DNA of 64,000 nt from CAWDVH01 sp963805705 (GTDB taxonomy: Bacteria > Actinomycetota > Actinomycetes > Streptosporangiales > Streptosporangiaceae). Location of the stretch: the NCBI GenBank assembly GCA_963805705.1, contig CAWDVH010000005.1, forward strand, positions 372,001 to 436,000, in the 5' to 3' direction. A program made the position numbers and the translations under genes. Below the pieces are notes generated by a model. It was not told the DNA's origin, did not search any database, and saw only the letters and a program-made list of their open reading frames with translations. Below, piece after piece: positions 26,181 to 34,821 of the stretch; positions within the stretch are counted from its first letter, which is position 1, and each line of letters begins with the position of its first letter.

Positions 26181-26711
26181 ATGAGATTCCGTGCTGCGAC
26201 GATCATCGCCGGGCTCTTGATGGCCGTGGCGGCCACGGTGGCCGCGGCCGGGCCCGCGCTGGCCACGGCGAGAGCTCCCCGGGTGAACGCGCGCTGGACC
26301 GAGTACCGGGGGATTCACAAGACCAGCCAGGGCGATCACAGCGGCGACTGGGTGCGGTGCGAATTCGTCTCCAAGGCCAAGTACACCCAGACCGCCAGCT
26401 GCAGCAAGGGCAAGAGCGTCTCCTTGTCGATCAGCGAGACCTTCGGATACAGCGACGGCGAGATCTCCGCCGCGGTCGGATTCAGCGTCAGCTATTCCAG
26501 CACCGTCACCGCGGGAAACTCGGTCACCATCAAGCCCGGCGGCAGCGGCTGGTTTGACGTTGGCTTCCGGTACCACGGGTACTCGATCGAGATGCAGAAA
26601 CGGGTCTGCCACACAGTTCCCGGCTGCGGGGCCTGGGGCGATTCGCACACGATCGTGGTGCAGCAGCACCTGGGCCCGACCTTCCACTACTTCGGGACGG
26701 GTGCGGAGTAG
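26181..26711 (+). CDS. Secreted beta-rich protein of unknown function
   Basis: A 176-residue protein with a clear Sec signal peptide (MRFRAATIIAGLLMAVAATV, cleavage probable after ALA near residue 29). ATG 26181 follows GGAGGTGGC. The mature part has four cysteines and a long Ser/Thr/Gly-rich stretch of alternating polar and non-polar residues (VSYSSTVTAGNSVTIKPGGS), suggesting amphipathic beta strands. I do not recognise the family with certainty. A pore-forming or surface-binding role is only a guess from strand pattern. Confidence 0.75.
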   Translation: MRFRAATIIAGLLMAVAATVAAAGPALATARAPRVNARWTEYRGIHKTSQGDHSGDWVRCEFVSKAKYTQTASCSKGKSVSLSISETFGYSDGEISAAVGFSVSYSSTVTAGNSVTIKPGGSGWFDVGFRYHGYSIEMQKRVCHTVPGCGAWGDSHTIVVQQHLGPTFHYFGTGAE

Positions 26712-26819
26712 CCGTCTCGCTGGACCGGCGTACCTGGCACCAGGCAGCTGGCGGCACGGGGCCGTGACGCGATCGCGCCGGGTCGCCGGGCTGCAGGAAT
26801 CCTGAAGCGTTGACGGGCA

Positions 26820-27836
26820 GTGGCACAACAGGCAACCATCAGGGCTGTGGACTCGTTCACGGGGAAGCTCGCGGTGGTGACCGGCGGCGGTTCCGGCATG
26901 GGCCGCGAGCTTGTCCGCCAGCTGGCGGCGCAGGGATGCTCGGTCGCGGCCTGCGACCTGAACACCGGCGCCGTCGCGCAGGCCGCGGCGATGGCGCGGG
27001 CGGGCGCCTCGCCTGGCGTGCGGGTTACCAGCCATGCCTGCGACGTCTCCGACGAGGCGCAGGTCCTGCGGTTCCGTGATGAGCTGCTCGCCGAGCACGC
27101 CAGCGATCACGTCGACCTGGTTTTCAGCAACGCGGGCATCGGCGGCGGCAGCAGCTTCATCAGCGATTCCCGGCAGGAATGGGAGCGCACGTTCGCCATC
27201 GACTGGTGGGGCGTGTATTACTGCGCCCGCGCGTTCATGCCACTGCTGATCGCCAGCGGCGACGGCGTCCTGGTCAACACCAGCAGCGTGAACGGCCTCT
27301 GGGCGTCGCTGGGCCCTGGCATGCCGAACACCGCCTACAGCACGGCCAAGTTCGCCGTGCGGGGATTCTCCGAGGCGCTGATCGAGGACCTGCGGGTCAA
27401 CGCGCCCGGTGTCCGGGTCGCGGTCGTGCTGCCGGGGCACGTGGGAACCGACATCGTCGCCAACAGCTTCCGCGCCCGCGGCCTGCCCGAGCCGGAGCAC
27501 ATGAGCGACGCCCAGCTCGAGGAGCTAATCCCCCGCGACGTGCAGGCCAAGCTGATCCGGGCCGGCCTGCTGGCCGAAGGCGCATCCGCCGGGCAGCTGC
27601 GCCAGATGCTCGTACGGGCCAACGCCGACTTCCGGGACAAGGCGCCAGTCAGCGCGGCTGAGGCGGCCACCATCATCCTCGACGGGGTGCGATCGGGGGC
27701 CTGGCGGATCCTCGTCGGGCAGGACGCCAAGATGATCGACGCCGCGGTGCGCGCCAAGCCCGAGGCCGCCTACGACTACGCCGAGCTGTTCAGCGCGCTG
27801 GCCGAAAAGCCGGCGGCAGGACCGCCCGAACGGTAA
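26820..27836 (+). CDS. SDR family oxidoreductase
   Basis: A 338-residue classical short-chain dehydrogenase. VVTGGGSGMGRELVRQLAAQ is the TGxxxGxG cofactor motif, DLVFSNAGIGGGSSF the NAG motif, NTSSVNGLWASLGPG holds the catalytic Ser and NTAYSTAKFAVRGF the Tyr-x-x-x-Lys pair. Longer than the usual 250 residues because of a C-terminal extension (about 225-338), as in several actinobacterial SDRs. GTG start; substrate unknown. Confidence 0.88.
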   Translation: MAQQATIRAVDSFTGKLAVVTGGGSGMGRELVRQLAAQGCSVAACDLNTGAVAQAAAMARAGASPGVRVTSHACDVSDEAQVLRFRDELLAEHASDHVDLVFSNAGIGGGSSFISDSRQEWERTFAIDWWGVYYCARAFMPLLIASGDGVLVNTSSVNGLWASLGPGMPNTAYSTAKFAVRGFSEALIEDLRVNAPGVRVAVVLPGHVGTDIVANSFRARGLPEPEHMSDAQLEELIPRDVQAKLIRAGLLAEGASAGQLRQMLVRANADFRDKAPVSAAEAATIILDGVRSGAWRILVGQDAKMIDAAVRAKPEAAYDYAELFSALAEKPAAGPPER

Positions 27837-27929
27837 CAGCCAGCGCCTGCCGTGCGGGGACGGCCTGGTTGACGGGGCTCTGATTCCCCTTATGAGCCAA
27901 CGCCGTATACCCAGGAAAACCCGTTGCGA

Positions 27930-28598
27930 TCATGGCTCGTCATTCGCCGGGCCGGCCTCTGCGTCTGACGGCGGGGGAGCGGGGAGCTCCTGCGCCAGCA
28001 CAGCCTGGAACGCAGGCATGCCGTTCTCCAGGTAGCTTTTGACCGCGCGGGCGTCGATCCCTGTCGCGTCGGCGATCTGGGTACCGGTCCAGCCCGCGTA
28101 GTACCGCAGGACAAGCACTTCGCGCGCATGGGTCGGCAGGGCGCGAAGCGCGGCCGTCAGGGAGAGATCCGTCTGGGCGGCGATGGCCTGCGGTCCGTGC
28201 GTCGGCCTATCTGGCTGGCCGTCGTGCTGATCTTGGCGGTCCGCGCACCTGGAGCGCGATCGCCTGATCACGGCCTGCTGCAGGTAGAGCAGGGCCTGAT
28301 CGCAGTTGCCCACGCGCCGCCAGTCGCTGTGCATGGCGACGAAGGCGTCCTGGACTATCTCTTCGGCCATTTCCGCGTCGCTCAGCAGGAGTGCCGCCAG
28401 CCGAATGAGGGCATGGTAGTGCGTGTCATACAGCACGGCCACGGCCTGGTCAGCGTCCGATCCTGGCGTCCCGTGCCGGGCGCCCGCCCCTAGGGCCCTG
28501 GTCACCCGCCTGGCGTTGGCTGCTATCAGGGATGCCGCGGCCTTGGCCGCTGCAGGGCCAGCTGGCGGACGCCGACCTGCAGAGATCATGCCTCCCAT
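27930..28598 (-). CDS. ECF-type RNA polymerase sigma factor (SigE-like family)
   Basis: A 222-residue sigma factor. Region 2 is LYDTHYHALIRLAALLLSDA with EEIVQDAFVAMHSDWRRVG; region 4 is LRALPTHAREVLVLRYYAGW followed by TQIADATGIDARAVKSYLEN. The first ~45 residues are an Ala/Gly/Arg-rich extension. No anti-sigma gene is adjacent. ATG 28598 has a GGGGGA ribosome site. A 16-bp palindrome 84 bp upstream (28682-28697) may take part in control. Confidence 0.88.
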   Translation of the reverse strand: MGGMISAGRRPPAGPAAAKAAASLIAANARRVTRALGAGARHGTPGSDADQAVAVLYDTHYHALIRLAALLLSDAEMAEEIVQDAFVAMHSDWRRVGNCDQALLYLQQAVIRRSRSRCADRQDQHDGQPDRPTHGPQAIAAQTDLSLTAALRALPTHAREVLVLRYYAGWTGTQIADATGIDARAVKSYLENGMPAFQAVLAQELPAPPPSDAEAGPANDEP

Positions 28599-29112
28599 AT
28601 CACTGTCCCCCTCGGTCAGTGTCGGGACGCGTGGCCGCGGATCCCTGTGCCAAACTAACGCGCCAGACGCGAAGGGTCAATAACTTCGCGCGAAGTTTTC
28701 GAAGCCTCACGATTGAGCATTTCTCCCTGGCAGGCAGCCTAACGAGGATTCCCGACTCCGGCCAGTCGTCTCCGTTCAAGCGCGAAGTTGGTGCGAAGTT
28801 GGAGAAAGGAGAACCAGCCTCGGGGCCATGCTGCCGCCTGGCGGACCCATCGCCGCCAACGTCCCGGCGATGGCGCCCGCCATCGAGTCCCGCACGCGCC
28901 CCGACCACAGGCACGCCCAGACCATCACGACGACTCACCCAGCCCCCCGCTGCTTCCCGCGCTCCCTGCGTCCCCCGGTGTGTCTCCCTCGCCTCAGCGC
29001 GCATTGAGTCGTGCGCACCATGCCACATAGCGGTCGCACGACTGTCGCAAGAAGCAGCGAGACTCCCCGGCCTGGGAGGAAAGCCGGGGAGCCGCGCCGG
29101 GGAGAGGTGTGC
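28599..29112. promoter_or_regulatory. Gene-free upstream region of the sigma factor with repeated GCGAAGTT motifs
   Basis: No convincing gene lies here; the open frames lack normal codon bias. The minus-strand promoter of the sigma gene must be in it. It contains a perfect 16-bp palindrome AACTTCGCGCGAAGTT (28682-28697) and, about 85 bp further from the gene, two direct copies of GCGAAGTTGG/GCGAAGTTGG (28782-28802). The shared GCGAAGTT core makes them candidate binding sites for one regulator. Confidence 0.5.
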
Positions 29113-29679
29113 TCAGCCCTTGTGCACCGCCTCCGTCTGGAGGAAGACCGGCCCGGACCGCGAGCAGGCGGTGAACGGGAACGGGATCACCTTGGACACG
29201 AACGAGTTCGGCGGGTAAACGCGCAGTCCGGCCGCGGTAATCGGATCGCAGGGCTGCTTCGGGTTTCCGAAGTTGCGGGCATCAGTGATATTGAGCAGCA
29301 CGGTCGCGGTGGCGCCGCGGCCAATCCTGACCGTATGCGGGCGCGGCCCGGTGCGGGAGGCCGCGCTGCCGAGTTGCCGGCCATTCAGGTTGACCGCGGA
29401 TACCCCGGGAAAGCCGAAGAGGGTGCACGCGCGCCCGGACAGGTTAGTGAAGCTGAGGCTGTAGCTGGTACCGCCGGCGTGGCCAACACCACTGGTGTTC
29501 AGCCACACGACCAGGCCCGATGACGGACATCCGGCCGTTCTGGCCTGCGTGGTGTGCGTCACGGCCGGCGCGGCCGGGGACGCCGCGGCGGCGAGCGCGG
29601 CCACCGGTATCAGCGCCGCGGCGCAGGCTAGTGCGGCCGCGGCGATGAGCCGTCTGGGGGAGCGGGAGAGAAGCTGCAT
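29113..29679 (-). CDS. Secreted DUF4232 domain protein
   Basis: A 188-residue exported protein. A signal peptide (LIAAAALACAAALIPVAALA) covers residues 11-32. The mature part has the DUF4232 layout: SGLVVWLNTSGVGHAGGTSY, LSFTNLSGRACTLFGFPGVS and ATATVLLNITDARNFG, with four cysteines likely to form two disulfides. DUF4232 proteins are common surface or secreted proteins of streptomycete-like bacteria; function unknown. Confidence 0.87.
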   Translation of the reverse strand: MQLLSRSPRRLIAAAALACAAALIPVAALAAAASPAAPAVTHTTQARTAGCPSSGLVVWLNTSGVGHAGGTSYSLSFTNLSGRACTLFGFPGVSAVNLNGRQLGSAASRTGPRPHTVRIGRGATATVLLNITDARNFGNPKQPCDPITAAGLRVYPPNSFVSKVIPFPFTACSRSGPVFLQTEAVHKG

Positions 29680-29754
29680 GATGGCCCCCTTTTCTTCTCT
29701 GGTCAGGACCCATGCACTTCTTATGACCGGATAACCGGTCCTCCGGTTGCGGGC

Positions 29755-30246
29755 CTAGCGGCGTTGTTGCCCTGGCCCATGAGTCAGCCAGAGATACGCC
29801 AGCAGCGCGATCAGCAGCCATGGAAGGTAGAAGTGCGCCATGGCGTGCGCGACGCCGATGGCGACGACGACGACCAGCGCCAGGAAGACCAGATGGCGGA
29901 ACGGGCGCCTGCGCCGTTCCCTGGTCGCCGTGGACGCTGCCTGCCTCGCCGCGGCCGCCGCTGCCTCCCTGGCCGCCGCCTCTGCTTCCCTGGCCGCCGC
30001 TGCCTCCGCCTCGGTCGGCGGCAGGCCGGCGAACAGCCCGCCCAGGTCCGCCCGGGTCTTCGCGCTCATGGCCCGATCGAGACGCTCGTTGTACTCGGCC
30101 TGGTCGAGCCGCCCGTCACTGAAGTGCTGGGACAGTCGGTCGGCGGCCTCGGCGCGCTCGGCGTCGGAGACCCGCAGGTCGGGATCGTCGTAGCTGGCGC
30201 CGGGCGCCGATGAGGCCGTCCACGGCGGACCGCTCGGTTGTGACAT
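29755..30246 (-). CDS. DUF1707 domain protein with C-terminal membrane segments
   Basis: A 163-residue protein. DLRVSDAERAEAADRLSQHF and DGRLDQAEYNERLDRAMSA form a SHOCT-like DUF1707 domain (about residues 20-70). A long Ala/Glu-rich helix follows, and two hydrophobic segments near the end (HLVFLALVVVVAIGVAHAMA and LPWLLIALLAYLWL) anchor it in the membrane. Such proteins often accompany PspC genes, as here (20 bp from the PspC gene). I chose ATG 30246; a start at 30309 would overlap the PspC gene. Confidence 0.85.
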   Translation of the reverse strand: MSQPSGPPWTASSAPGASYDDPDLRVSDAERAEAADRLSQHFSDGRLDQAEYNERLDRAMSAKTRADLGGLFAGLPPTEAEAAAAREAEAAAREAAAAAARQAASTATRERRRRPFRHLVFLALVVVVAIGVAHAMAHFYLPWLLIALLAYLWLTHGPGQQRR

Positions 30247-30265
30247 GTCGGTGCGACCTTCCTGG

Positions 30266-30553
30266 TCAGTGAACCCGTGCCTGATGGGACTGGATGAACT
30301 CGCCTGCAATGGACTGCTCGGAGCCCTCCTCGGGGATGAGCAGCCAGCCGGCGAGGTAGATCGGCAGCCCGGCGCCGCCCGCGATGGCGAGCACGGCGAG
30401 GACGATGCGCACGACGGTCACGTCCAGGCCGAGGTAACGGGCGATGCCGGCGGCGACTCCCGCCAGCATCCGGTCCTGGACCGGCCGGCTCAGCGGCTGC
30501 GGCCCGGTGTGATGGCCGGCTGGTGCTTCTGGTCTTGCTGTGGTGGTGTTCAT
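30266..30553 (-). CDS. PspC domain protein
   Basis: A 95-residue membrane protein from ATG 30553. RPVQDRMLAGVAAGIARYLG and VVRIVLAVLAIAGGAGLPIY, ending LAGWLLIPEE, form the complete PspC domain, which in phage-shock systems senses envelope stress. It is transcribed away from the histidine kinase gene, whose N-terminus contains a second PspC domain, so the two PspC genes share a divergent promoter region. Confidence 0.87.
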   Translation of the reverse strand: MNTTTARPEAPAGHHTGPQPLSRPVQDRMLAGVAAGIARYLGLDVTVVRIVLAVLAIAGGAGLPIYLAGWLLIPEEGSEQSIAGEFIQSHQARVH

Positions 30554-30683
30554 GGCTCCAGCCTGCTGCCGCGGGCGCAGCCCCGCCATCGGGAAGAGCA
30601 CCGATCCGACCCTGATGAATCACCGGGGCGGATCAGGGTTCCTCCGGATAGCCGGGCGGCTGTGATGGCGCGATGATGGATAC

Positions 30684-32087
30684 ATGGAGAAACGGGCCGG
30701 CTCCGCGTCGCGCAGGCGCGCTGCCCGCCGGCAGGCTGGTCGGCAGCGGCACTGGCCGGACGGCGGTGACGCGATCCCGGCCGACTCCGACCCAGACAGC
30801 CGGTCCTTCCGGCGCCATGGCCCCGGCCGGTGGGCGCACGGGCCGGGCGGCAGCGGCCCGCTGCGGCGCGGGCGGGAGGACCGCTTGGCCGGCGGGGTAG
30901 CGGCTGGCCTGGCGGCGCGAACAGGCATCGGCGTCACGATCGTGCGGACCGCGTTTGTGCTGGCCACCGTGCTGGGCGGCTTCGGCGTCCCGATCTATGC
31001 CCTGGCCTGGCTGCTGGTGCCCGTCACCGGCGGGAACAGCATCGCCAGCAAGGCGGTCAACGACCGGCGGGGCATCGCGCTGGCTGCGGGCCTGACGTCG
31101 CTGCTGATCGTGGTCTTTGTCCTCCTCTCGGCGATCGGCGTCGGCTGGCCAGGCTCGCTAGCCGTCCCGGTGATCATCAGCGCCGTCTGCGTGGTGCTGA
31201 TCTGGAGGAACGCCCCCGCGGACGAGCAGGAGACGATGCGGCGCCTGGCCGAGCCGCTGCTGGGCCTGGCCGCGGGCACCAGGCGATCCCGGTCCCGGAC
31301 CGTGCTGCGCGCCTTGGTCGCCGCCATCCTGCTGGTGCTCGGCCTGGCCGCCCTGGCGCACGGCCACCCGTACCACGCCTTGTTCCGGCCGCTGGCTGGC
31401 GTAGCCCTCGTGCTCGCCGCGATCGTGGTGGTGCTGGGCCCGTGGTGGCTGCGGATCGCCCGCGACCTGGTCGTCGAGCGCCAGGCCAGGATCCGGGCGG
31501 AAGAGCGGGCCGATATGGCCGCGCGGGTGCACGACTCGGTCCTGCAGACGCTGGCGCTGATCCAGCGCCGCGCGGGCGACCCCCAGCAGGTCATTGCGCT
31601 GGCCCGAGCCCAGGAGCGCGAGCTGCGCTCCTGGCTGTTCGATGGCCGGGCGCCCGGCTCGATCGATGGCCAGGCCATGACCCTGGCCGCCGGGATCCGG
31701 CTCATCCAGGAGGACGTGGAGGCTCAGCACGGGGTAACCGTCGAGGCCGTCACGGTCGGGGACTGCGAGCTTGACGATGACCTGGCGGCCTTGCTCGCGG
31801 CCGGGCGCGAGGCGACCGTCAACGCCGTGAAGTGGTCAGGCGCCGAGGTGGTGGCGCTCTTCGCTGAGGTCGAGCCCGCCAGGGTGTCGCTGTTCGTGCG
31901 AGATCGCGGGCGAGGATTCGACCCCGCCGCGGTACCCGGTGACCGGAAGGGACTGGCTGAGTCCATCCACGCCAGGATGGCCCGTCGCGGTGGTTCCGCG
32001 ACCGTCCGCAGTGTCCAGGGTGAGGGCACTGAGGTGTCCTTGACGATGCCCCGCTCCGCCGGGGAACGCCAGCCGAGCCGCGTATGA
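30684..32087 (+). CDS. PspC-domain sensor histidine kinase (HisKA_3 type)
   Basis: A 467-residue kinase. After an Arg-rich, poorly conserved N-terminus, a PspC domain lies at about 60-115 (LAGGVAAGLAARTGIGVTIV, LPxY-like GVPIYALAWLLVP), then four further membrane segments to about 265. The dimerisation helix carries the phosphorylated His in AARVHDSVLQTLALIQ. The ATPase domain has an N-box (EATVNAVKWSGA) and DRGRGFDPAAVP. The stop overlaps the start of the response regulator (ATGA). It likely senses membrane stress. Confidence 0.9.
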   Translation: MEKRAGSASRRRAARRQAGRQRHWPDGGDAIPADSDPDSRSFRRHGPGRWAHGPGGSGPLRRGREDRLAGGVAAGLAARTGIGVTIVRTAFVLATVLGGFGVPIYALAWLLVPVTGGNSIASKAVNDRRGIALAAGLTSLLIVVFVLLSAIGVGWPGSLAVPVIISAVCVVLIWRNAPADEQETMRRLAEPLLGLAAGTRRSRSRTVLRALVAAILLVLGLAALAHGHPYHALFRPLAGVALVLAAIVVVLGPWWLRIARDLVVERQARIRAEERADMAARVHDSVLQTLALIQRRAGDPQQVIALARAQERELRSWLFDGRAPGSIDGQAMTLAAGIRLIQEDVEAQHGVTVEAVTVGDCELDDDLAALLAAGREATVNAVKWSGAEVVALFAEVEPARVSLFVRDRGRGFDPAAVPGDRKGLAESIHARMARRGGSATVRSVQGEGTEVSLTMPRSAGERQPSRV

Positions 32088-32776
32088 AGACGCCAGGTGC
32101 GCCGCCCGAGCCGTCCCCGGACGATGACCGGCCGCGGGTCTTCATCGTTGATGATCATGGCCTGTTCCGCTCTGGGGTCCGGTCTGAGCTCGGCGACCAG
32201 GTCGAGGTCGTGGGGGAGGCGGACGACGTCGATCCCGCGATCGCGCTGATCGCGCAGGTTCTTCCTGATGTCGTCCTGCTCGACGTGCACCTGCCCGGCG
32301 GCGGCGGGCAGCTGGTGGTGACCGCGACGAAGGCCGCGCATCCGCAGGTGCGTTTCCTCGCGCTGTCCGCCTCAGACGCTCCCGAGGACGTGATCGCCGT
32401 GATCCGGGCGGGCGCGCGGGGATACGTGACGAAGACGATCTCCGGCACCGATCTGGTGGACGCGGTGCGGCGGGTCGCGGTCGGCGACACGGTCTTCTCG
32501 CCCCGGCTGGCCGGGTTCGTCCTGGACGCCTTCGCCGCCATCGCGCCGGCCGGCCAGGGCCAGCCGTCCTTTGATCCCGAGCTCGACCAGCTCACGCCTC
32601 GTGAGCGCGAGGTCCTCCGCCTGATCGCCAGGGGCTATACCTACCGGGAGATCGCGCGTGACCTCTTTATCTCCGTCAAGACGGTGGAGAGTCACGTTTC
32701 CTCGGTGCTGCGCAAGCTCCAGCTCTCAACCCGCCACCAGCTGACCCGCTGGGCCACCGAGCGCCGCCTGACCTAG
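32084..32776 (+). CDS. NarL/LuxR-type response regulator
   Basis: A 230-residue regulator coupled to the PspC kinase. VFIVDDHGLFRSGVRSELGD has the acidic pocket, PDVVLLDVHLPGGGG the phosphorylated Asp, and LSASDAPEDVIAVIRAGARG with YVTK the later switch residues. The C-terminal LuxR helix-turn-helix reads LTPREREVLRLIARGYTYRE and KTVESHVSSVLRKL. Expected to control the divergent pspC/DUF1707 genes and its own operon. Confidence 0.92.
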   Translation: MKTPGAPPEPSPDDDRPRVFIVDDHGLFRSGVRSELGDQVEVVGEADDVDPAIALIAQVLPDVVLLDVHLPGGGGQLVVTATKAAHPQVRFLALSASDAPEDVIAVIRAGARGYVTKTISGTDLVDAVRRVAVGDTVFSPRLAGFVLDAFAAIAPAGQGQPSFDPELDQLTPREREVLRLIARGYTYREIARDLFISVKTVESHVSSVLRKLQLSTRHQLTRWATERRLT

Positions 32777-32886
32777 CGCCGTATGACCGAGCGCCGGGCT
32801 CAGCGGCTGGCATTCGCGGCACCGGACCAGACGAAGCCGGACGGTAACATGGCCCCGCCGATCGCGCGCACACGGAAAGGGAAGTG

Positions 32887-33672
32887 ATGGCCACTTCGGC
32901 CGATCTCAGCGGGAAGGTCATGTTCATCACTGGTGCCGGCCGGGGCATCGGCGCGGGCATCGCGGAGGTCGCCGCGCAGGCCGGCTGTGACGTCGCGATC
33001 AACGCGCTCACCGATCGTCATGTAGCCGGGCTCGCCGCGCGCATCGCGGCCGACAGCGGACGGCGGGCGCTCGCTTTCGTCGGGGACGTCGCAACGCCAT
33101 CGGGCGCCGCTGCCGCGGTGGGCCAGGTCCTGTCCGAGTTCGGCCGGATCGACGTGCTCGTGAATAACCTGGGCGACGCGATCAGCAAGCCGCTCGTCGC
33201 CCTGCCCGGTGACGAGCACGGCGGCATGACCGACGACGAGGTTGACCTGGTGATGCGGCTCAACCTCACCGCGGCGATCGCCTGCACCCGCGCCGCGGGA
33301 CCCCAGATGCTCGAGCGCCGGAGCGGCAAGGTCATCAACATCTCCTCGTTCGCGGCGCTGGGAGGCGGCGCGAACATGGTGATCTACGCCACGGCCAAGA
33401 CCGCGCTCACCGGCTTCACCAGGTCGCTCGCCCTGGAGTGGGCTCCCTTCAATATCCAGGTCAACGCGGTTGCCCCTGGCGTCTTCCCTGACCGGGTGAC
33501 CGCCGGCGACCGCTACGAGGCCGCTGTGGCCAGCGCAGCGCGGTTCGCCCCGGCCGGGCGCGCCGGTGACGTGCGCGAGATCGGCCACGCCGTCGCCTAC
33601 CTCGCGTCCGGGCAGGCCGACTACATCACCGGCCAGACGCTTCCGGTAGACGGTGGCGTGAGCCTGCGCTGA
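32887..33672 (+). CDS. SDR family oxidoreductase
   Basis: A 261-residue short-chain dehydrogenase. FITGAGRGIGAGIAEVAAQA is the cofactor motif, IDVLVNNLGDAISKPL replaces NNAG by NNLG, NISSFAALGGGANMVIYATA holds Ser and Tyr with the Lys two residues on, and the C-terminus ITGQTLPVDGGVSLR is canonical. ATG 32887 is preceded by GGAAAGGGAAG; GTG 32884 is an alternative. Substrate unknown. Confidence 0.9.
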   Translation: MATSADLSGKVMFITGAGRGIGAGIAEVAAQAGCDVAINALTDRHVAGLAARIAADSGRRALAFVGDVATPSGAAAAVGQVLSEFGRIDVLVNNLGDAISKPLVALPGDEHGGMTDDEVDLVMRLNLTAAIACTRAAGPQMLERRSGKVINISSFAALGGGANMVIYATAKTALTGFTRSLALEWAPFNIQVNAVAPGVFPDRVTAGDRYEAAVASAARFAPAGRAGDVREIGHAVAYLASGQADYITGQTLPVDGGVSLR

Positions 33673-33695
33673 TGCGCTGTCAAACACGCCACGCC

Positions 33696-34117
33696 CTAGC
33701 CAGTTCCCTGATCCGGAGTCGTGACCTTGGCCCCCGGCGGCAGCTTGAACAGCGATGCCGACGGCGATGGCGAGTAGGACGTGATCTCGAAGCTGGCGGT
33801 GTCCGGCGCGACCCTGACATAGCCGAGGATGCCCTGGGCCGTGGTGCAGATCTCGATCGTGCCCGCCATCCCCGCGGCCCGGAAGTCAACGCACTTCATC
33901 CTGAATCCGTTGGCCGTCAGGCTCGACGTCGTGACCTTGTTGCCGGCGAGGCCGACCGCGACCGAGAAGTCCCTGAGGAATGCCTCATAACGCGTGGCGG
34001 TGTAGAAGTCCAGGGCAGGAGTCCATTCGGCGGCCGCACCGCGTACACGACCTTGGCGGGCGAGCTGCCGGTCGTCACGTACGTCGCGTCGAACGCTTGG
34101 CCGCCCCGGACTGCGGG
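33696..34117 (-). pseudogene. Remnant of an exported or lipoprotein gene
   Basis: The minus strand encodes about 130 residues that look like the C-terminal end of a secreted protein (FRAAGMAGTIEICTTAQGIL, YVRVAPDTASFEITSYSPSP, then LPPGAKVTT). Upstream, DFYTATRYEAFLRDFSVAVG is in the same frame, but further up the likely continuation (FDATYVTTGSSPAKVVYAV) is in another frame and soon meets a stop. There is no start region or signal peptide. A truncated, frameshifted gene is the best reading; its family is uncertain. Confidence 0.5.
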
Positions 34118-34129
34118 CTATTGGTGAAT

Positions 34130-34169
34130 CCTTCCGCGTGATTTAGCTGCCTTCCGCGTGATTTAACTG
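34130..34169. repeat. 20-bp direct repeat, two adjacent copies
   Basis: CCTTCCGCGTGATTTAGCTG is followed directly by the same 20 bases with one change (G to A). It lies between the gene remnant and the lipoprotein gene, about 100 bp upstream of the latter. Could be tandem binding sites or a small duplication. Confidence 0.7.
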
Positions 34170-34272
34170 TCACCGAAGTTTCGCTCTGGCGAGATCGTCA
34201 GTGAGCAGGCTGGAGAGCGTTGCCCCATCACAGCAGGTATTACGGTAACCGAGCGGCCGGGAGGTGGTCACG

Positions 34273-34770
34273 GTGCGGGGATGCCGGCTTCTGGGCATGG
34301 CGGCAGCGGTGGCGGCGACAATGCTGGCCGCCGGGTGCAGCGGTCATTCATCCGGGCCGGTCACGCACCCCGCGCCGCATCGGCTGGCGGACTGCGGGGG
34401 CACGCCGCAGGTGCGGCCCGACGTCGTGGTGGTCCGGTGCGCCGACAACTCCCTGGTGGCCAGGAACCTGAAATGGTCCGGCTGGGGCACGCCGGTAGCT
34501 ACCGCGGCTGGCGCGGGTACCGTCAACCTCTGCGAGTTCACCGACTGTCATACCGGCTCCTACGCCCAGTTTCCGCTGGTGGTGGTCCTCTCGGGCGCAC
34601 TGAGGTGCCCGAAGGGCGGTCTGGCCTACGCCAGGATCCAGTACGTATTTGTCGGGCATTTTGATGCCTGGCCGGCCAGCATCACCCATCAGATTGTCGC
34701 GCGCCCGTGCGGTAACGTGCCGCCCGCCCCGGAGCAGGAGGCCTCCATCCCGCCTGCCGTGCTGAAGTAG
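34273..34770 (+). CDS. Putative lipoprotein of unknown function
   Basis: A 165-residue protein. GTG 34273 is preceded by GGGAGG. The signal MRGCRLLGMAAAVAATMLAA ends in the lipobox LAAGC, so the Cys after it should be lipidated. The mature part has six further cysteines and a beta-rich profile (VVVRCADNSLVARNLKWSGW). Similar short lipoproteins occur in actinomycetes. No function known. Confidence 0.78.
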   Translation: MRGCRLLGMAAAVAATMLAAGCSGHSSGPVTHPAPHRLADCGGTPQVRPDVVVVRCADNSLVARNLKWSGWGTPVATAAGAGTVNLCEFTDCHTGSYAQFPLVVVLSGALRCPKGGLAYARIQYVFVGHFDAWPASITHQIVARPCGNVPPAPEQEASIPPAVLK

Positions 34771-34821
34771 CTGGCGAATCGCTCCCGGCGCCCCGCCTGC
34801 CGCCCCTGAGATACTCATGTG

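Noticed and set aside
28600..29028. Open frames on both strands upstream of the sigma factor
   Set aside because: Low-complexity, Arg-rich products without family motifs; high GC creates long open frames, and codon bias is not that of neighbouring genes.
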